Below are positions 61,449 through 64,000 of a DNA stretch of 64,000 bases, piece by piece; the first letter of the stretch is position 1, and every line of letters begins with the position of its first letter. This DNA is from Pleomorphomonas sp. GTDB taxonomy: Bacteria > Pseudomonadota > Alphaproteobacteria > Rhizobiales > Pleomorphomonadaceae. Both the position numbers and the translations under genes were made by a program. The notes beneath the pieces were generated by a model. The model was not told where the DNA came from. It did not search any database and was given only the letters and a program-made list of their open reading frames with translations. The stretch is from the NCBI GenBank assembly GCA_029976075.1, contig JARKNW010000087.1, positions 1 to 64,000 of the forward strand, written 5' to 3'.

Positions 61449-63899
61449 ATGCAAGCACCGTTCGAGTTAAGCGAAGGAGAAGATCGGCTACGTTCGATTA
61501 TATCGAAGTTTCCGCCTGACAGCTCCCATTGGAATGAAGCCGAAAACCGATTCCAGTTTGTTGACCGCCTCTTCACCGAATGTTTGGGCTGGGAAAGGCC
61601 AAATGTCCGAGTCGAGGTACAGGATGGTATCGGGGGGAAGGCAGATTATGTGCTTGGGCGTCCACCCAAAGCCGTGGTGGAAGCAAAGCGCGAGGCGAAG
61701 ACATTCGGCGCCCTACCAGTAGGGAAACCTACCTTGGTCCGCAAACTCGACCCCCTCATGAAAGCGTCTCCAGAATTTAAGGAGGCGGTGCATCAAGTCA
61801 TACCATACTGCTCCCTACTCGGCGCGCAGGTAGCCATCGTCTGCAACGGCCCGCAGTTGGCAATCTTCCAAGCCATCATTCCCGGTCAATCACCACTCGA
61901 CGGCGAATGCTTCCTATTCAACGGGATTGAAAGCTATCTGTCCGACTTTCCGCTCATGTGGACGCTATTGTCGCCCGAAGGGATCTCTGAAAATCGAGCG
62001 TACAGAGACATCGCAATCCATCGTAACCCTCGGATACCGGAAAAGGCGTCGATTGCTATCCCCGAACCGATGAAACATCGTTACAGAAGTCCGTTTCAAG
62101 AAAATCTTCGCGACCTATCGGGGCTTTTACTTGAGGAAATTGAAGACAATCCGGACTTAAAACCAGCTTTTTACCGCGATTGCTATGTCCCTATTGAAGC
62201 TAACAATCGACATCTTCTGCTCAGCAAACAAATTATCTCTGCACGTTACAAACGTGTAAGCGGCGATGGAATCGCGCCGAGCGCCATCGATGAAACTGCA
62301 GTGTTGGGGCACGCGAGTTCTCGTCCGGTAGTGGTGTTGGGTGACGTGGGTGTTGGCAAAACGTCGTTCTTTGAAAATCTCTTCGAACGAATGGATGTCG
62401 GTGAAAAAGCAAACACTTATTTCATTCATATAAATCTGGGTATAAAAGCCAATCTTTCGAAGGATGTAAAAACGTTTGTGCTTTCTGAGATTCCCGCGGT
62501 TCTTAATAAAAAGTACGGTGTTGATATAAATTCATCGTCATTCGCTGACGCGATTTACTACGAAGAACTTCGTCAGTTCGATGAAAGTGTTAAGGGGAGA
62601 TTAAAAACTGTCGACCCAATAGCCTACGAGAAAGAAAAAATAGAATTTTTGTCAGCGAAGATTGCGCAGCAGGACAGTCACCTGATGGCGGCGCTTGGCC
62701 ACATTGTGCGCGGTCGCGGCAAACAAGTCATCATTGTTATGGACAATGCAGACCAGAGAGGATTGGCCGTCCAGCAGGAAGCCTTCCTGATCTCCCAAGA
62801 GTTATCGTCATGGAGAAACTTACTAATATTTATAGCACTTCGGCCAAGCACTTTCTATGACTCAAAAACTACCGGTGCACTATCAGGTTATCAAAACAAA
62901 ATTTTAACGATTTCTCCGCCGCCGGCAGACGAGGTTGTTCAACGCCGCCTTGCATTCGCGGTTCGCGTTGCGGAAGGAAAAGAGAATCCCGGAAAGCTAG
63001 AAGGGATTGGACTTCAACTCGGCAGTGTTGTTTCTTTCCTTAACGCAACTTTGCGTGCAGTTAGGTCAAATCAAGCTATTCAGCAGTTCTTGAGTAATAT
63101 TAGTTCCGGAAATACACGTTCTGTTATAGAATTGATTACGTCTTTCTGCGGAAGTCCGAATGTTGATTCTCAGAAAATAGTAAGAATAGAGGAAGAGACA
63201 GGCAGTTATAAGGTTCCTCTACACGAATTTACAAAGCATGCACTGCTCGGTGAGTATGCCTACTTCAATGCGCAATCTTCCCTCGTCGCCCAAAATGTCT
63301 TTGACGTCTCAACGGCGGATGCGCGCGAACATTTCCTTTCCCCTCTAATCGTATCTTACTTGAGTTCCAACTTAGGTGAGAAGGATAGCGACGGATTCGT
63401 CCTGGGAGAATTCATAGTTACGGAGATGCTGTGTCACGGCTTTATCGAAGACCAGACGCGAAATGCCTTGCGACGGCTAGCAGCTAAACGTCTCGTCGAG
63501 ACGCCTTACGCGCACTTTCGAGAGCTGAAAGTTTCCGGAGATCAGTTGCCGGATCAGTTTCATTTCAGAGCAACTTCCGTTGGAATATATCATGTAAGAT
63601 ATTGGATGGGAGCGTTTTCGTTCTTGGATGCAACTTCAACCGATACGCCGATTTTCGACGAAGTCTGCCGATCTTTAATATCGGATTTGGCTCCCTCGTT
63701 TGAAATCGCGGATAGGTACAAGCGCGCGACAGAGTTCAGAAGTTACCTTGAAAGCCAGTGGCACCTAGCAAACATCAACACAAAATACTTCGATTTCCCG
63801 GCGGTACTGCGGTTACAGGAAGACGGCTTCAATGTTGTAAAGGGTGTGATTGACAAGAAGCCGTTCAAGCAGAAGTCTGTCTGGAAGAAGAGTCGGTAG
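61449..63899 (+). CDS. PD-(D/E)xK nuclease fused to P-loop NTPase, putative defence protein
   Basis: This 816-residue protein has an N-terminal domain with D66 (GGKADYVLG) and E78/K80 (AVVEAKREA), the pattern of type I restriction HsdR-like or Mrr-like nucleases. A P-loop NTPase follows, with Walker A GDVGVGKTS at 298-306 and Walker B VIIVMDNADQ at 427-436. The last 300 residues are mixed and unrecognised, and may be a winged-helix and sensor region. The layout resembles NTPase-nuclease antiphage proteins. ATG 61449 follows GGGGAGAG; ATG 61398 is possible. AT-rich composition suggests transfer. No other defence gene is within the window's end. Confidence 0.65.
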   Translation: MQAPFELSEGEDRLRSIISKFPPDSSHWNEAENRFQFVDRLFTECLGWERPNVRVEVQDGIGGKADYVLGRPPKAVVEAKREAKTFGALPVGKPTLVRKLDPLMKASPEFKEAVHQVIPYCSLLGAQVAIVCNGPQLAIFQAIIPGQSPLDGECFLFNGIESYLSDFPLMWTLLSPEGISENRAYRDIAIHRNPRIPEKASIAIPEPMKHRYRSPFQENLRDLSGLLLEEIEDNPDLKPAFYRDCYVPIEANNRHLLLSKQIISARYKRVSGDGIAPSAIDETAVLGHASSRPVVVLGDVGVGKTSFFENLFERMDVGEKANTYFIHINLGIKANLSKDVKTFVLSEIPAVLNKKYGVDINSSSFADAIYYEELRQFDESVKGRLKTVDPIAYEKEKIEFLSAKIAQQDSHLMAALGHIVRGRGKQVIIVMDNADQRGLAVQQEAFLISQELSSWRNLLIFIALRPSTFYDSKTTGALSGYQNKILTISPPPADEVVQRRLAFAVRVAEGKENPGKLEGIGLQLGSVVSFLNATLRAVRSNQAIQQFLSNISSGNTRSVIELITSFCGSPNVDSQKIVRIEEETGSYKVPLHEFTKHALLGEYAYFNAQSSLVAQNVFDVSTADAREHFLSPLIVSYLSSNLGEKDSDGFVLGEFIVTEMLCHGFIEDQTRNALRRLAAKRLVETPYAHFRELKVSGDQLPDQFHFRATSVGIYHVRYWMGAFSFLDATSTDTPIFDEVCRSLISDLAPSFEIADRYKRATEFRSYLESQWHLANINTKYFDFPAVLRLQEDGFNVVKGVIDKKPFKQKSVWKKSR

Positions 63900-64000
63900 A
63901 GATGCGGTGAGACGCGAGGAGGTGAGGTCAAAATCTGCTATTTGGTCGGTAAAGTCCGCTTTCGTGCGAAGGTAAAGCCAACCTGAACGGCTGTAGCGGG

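Overview
The window looks like chromosomal DNA of a GC-rich alphaproteobacterium, most likely order Hyphomicrobiales (Rhizobiales). Three things point there: strong G/C third-position bias over most of the window, short palindromic intergenic elements with a conserved GAACCGGTTTT core like the intergenic mosaic elements of rhizobia (recalled from memory), and gene types common in that order (Omp25-like barrel, FecR/CHASE2 pair, many MCPs). No rRNA, tRNA, CRISPR array, integrase or full-length transposase was seen.

Layout. 1-4.5 kb: AT-richer accessory DNA with two tandem lipoprotein-like paralogues, a secreted protein, small minus-strand genes and an orphan LuxR-type regulator. 4.8-20.1 kb: housekeeping-like DNA with an AAA ATPase, a methyltransferase, a LysR gene divergent from a DODA-type dioxygenase/DoxX pair, a complete NMT1-type ABC importer, a FecR plus CHASE2-GGDEF-EAL signalling pair, a chemoreceptor and an MFS pump. 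20.2-23.0 kb: an AT-richer four-gene cassette (two-TM protein, ImmA/IrrE-like metallopeptidase, Beta/sce7725-like protein, convergent sce7726-like PD-(D/E)xK protein). This is the best candidate for an uncharacterised defence-type system.

23.9-44.4 kb: a podovirus-like (Bordetella BPP-1-type) head module. It has a degenerate-HNH/winged-helix protein, small and large terminase, portal, Bbp19-like, scaffold-like, major capsid, Bbp16-like cement and a further virion-like protein. It is broken up by non-phage genes (membrane protein, LysR, MalY-type lyase, APC permease, a broken toxin with intact antitoxin, an abortive-infection protein, DUF805, KTSC, Dabb) and by many palindromic repeats. No tail, lysis, replication or integration genes are visible, so it reads as a decayed or domesticated prophage. 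The terminase region carries a partial duplication with an inserted DUF3795 gene.

44.7-61.1 kb: mixed host genes, including a second chemoreceptor, an Rrf2/thioredoxin-reductase-like/methyltransferase operon, GNAT, SEC-C protein, HxlR divergent from an SDR, parDE, an Omp25-like barrel, a Gfo/Idh/MocA oxidoreductase, a RES-domain protein, a PRC-barrel protein, TetR divergent from an SDR, and a sigma-54 activator. 61.4-63.9 kb: an AT-richer gene for a nuclease-NTPase fusion, a second likely defence gene.

A striking overlay is a family of about 26 palindromic repeats (roughly 60 bp, hairpin followed by a CCTCGGG-type tail), often in inverted pairs around AT-rich spacers. Their stems vary by compensatory changes. 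Together with at least six copies of the GAACCGGTTTT-type element, they occupy most long intergenic gaps and one copy has broken a toxin gene.
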